Source: JAWKIW01 sp041394145 (GTDB lineage: Bacteria; Actinomycetota; Acidimicrobiia; Acidimicrobiales; Acidimicrobilacustridaceae). Taken from it: DNA of 64,000 bases. A program made the translations under genes and the position numbers. The DNA lies in NCBI GenBank assembly GCA_041394145.1, contig JAWKIW010000005.1, forward strand, positions 186,001 to 250,000. The letters run 5' to 3'. Positions 63,651-64,000 of this stretch are shown here, piece by piece. A model generated the notes under the pieces. That model was not told where the DNA came from and did not search any database. It was given only the letters and a program-made list of their open reading frames with translations. Within the stretch, counting starts at the first letter, position 1. Every line of letters starts with the position of its first letter.

Positions 63651-63686
63651 GGGTGCGTCACCCCCTCGGAGGGTGTGGGCCGCGGC

Positions 63687-63959
63687 TCATCGTGGGTCCT
63701 CCCAGCCCAGCAGGGTGGGGAGGCGCTCGAGGAAGGCACGCTCCTCGGGCCAGGCCGAGGCCTGGGCCTGCTGGCGGATGAAGGCGAGGAAGGCGCGCCG
63801 GTCGTCGAGGCCGAGCCGCTTGAGGTGGTAGCTGATCTCCTCCTCCATGCGGACCGACAGGGTGGGGCTGAGGTCCTCGGCGGGCGCGTGGGCGATCAGG
63901 TACTGGAAGCCGATGACGATGGTCATCAGCACCTCGTCGAGCGTCGGTTGCTCGGACAT
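63687..63959 (-). CDS. Small hypothetical protein
   Basis: 90 residues, helical, mixed charge: QPTLDEVLMTIVIGFQYLIAHAPAEDLSPTLSVRMEEEISYHLKRLGLDDRRAFLAFIRQQAQASAWPEERAFLERLPTLLG. Not recognised. ATG at 63959. 37 nt upstream of the P-loop kinase gene on the same strand, so probably co-transcribed. Confidence 0.7.
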   Translation of the reverse strand: MSEQPTLDEVLMTIVIGFQYLIAHAPAEDLSPTLSVRMEEEISYHLKRLGLDDRRAFLAFIRQQAQASAWPEERAFLERLPTLLGWEDPR

Positions 63960-64000
63960 GACCGCAGTCTGCCCCGCCGGGCGTCGGGCCGGCTCGTCGG

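Overview
The window is about 64 kb of very GC-rich DNA (roughly 70-75 percent by eye) from an actinobacterium, most likely of the class Acidimicrobiia (Iamia-like). The reasons are a WhiB protein next to a pair of ArsA-type ATPases and an NfeD-like protein, a DosR/DosS-like system, frequent GTG starts with overlapping GTGA/ATGA junctions, and secreted proteins carrying a beta domain (PARLLDTR ... VIADVAGWF) that I associate with this class. The class assignment is inference. No prophage, insertion sequence, CRISPR array or rRNA is visible. Two tRNAs are present: Pro-CGG and Lys-UUU.

Layout. 0.1-6.2 kb: two secreted or surface proteins with interrupted frames, then tRNA-Pro. 6.5-8.4 kb: glnK-amtB ammonium operon. 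8.8-10.7 kb: ChrB-like protein, lone receiver protein, STAS protein. 10.8-14.8 kb: two ArsA-type ATPases diverging from an NfeD-like protein and WhiB, with two strong palindromes ahead of whiB. 15-18.8 kb: SRPBCC protein, FHA protein, membrane protein. 18.9-21.9 kb: selB and selA. 22-25 kb: fxsA, NUDIX hydrolase, metallo-beta-lactamase protein, flavin reductase. 25.1-25.7 kb: MazF-type toxin-antitoxin pair. 26-32.3 kb: aldehyde dehydrogenase, second metallo-beta-lactamase protein, oligoribonuclease, GNAT, DUF952, EamA transporter, dut. 32.4-34 kb: RsbW-like protein and LigD-type ligase.

34-45.6 kb is the most interesting part and looks like a dormancy or gas-sensing neighbourhood. It holds a PPOX protein, a single-GAF sensor kinase with the His/Tyr pair of the DosS/DosT haem pocket, a membrane-anchored universal stress protein, a 217-residue DosR orthologue, a CtpE-like P-type ATPase, another universal stress protein, a DUF305 protein, a cupredoxin-multicopper oxidase fusion and two related proteins of unknown function. 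DosR-like boxes lie ahead of the PPOX gene and between the oxidase and the first unknown gene. A further match lies ahead of whiB, 20 kb away.

45.7-50 kb: DsbB plus thioredoxin-like pair, SDR, a small protein, CrtZ and tRNA-Lys. 50.2-57.6 kb: a carbohydrate ABC transporter operon (ATPase, two permeases) with three consecutive paralogous substrate-binding lipoproteins. 57.8-63 kb: a tightly coupled run of glycosyltransferase, ChbG-like deacetylase, two methyltransferases, an ABC1 kinase and a nucleoside deoxyribosyltransferase-like protein, ending with two small minus-strand genes.

Caveat: at least 14 genes, among them selB, dut and the ABC ATPase, are interrupted by 1-2 base shifts, mostly in G or C runs, and tRNA-Lys lacks three bases in such a run. 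This points to residual assembly indels more than to decay, so I give whole-gene spans for broken genes and list the shift positions.
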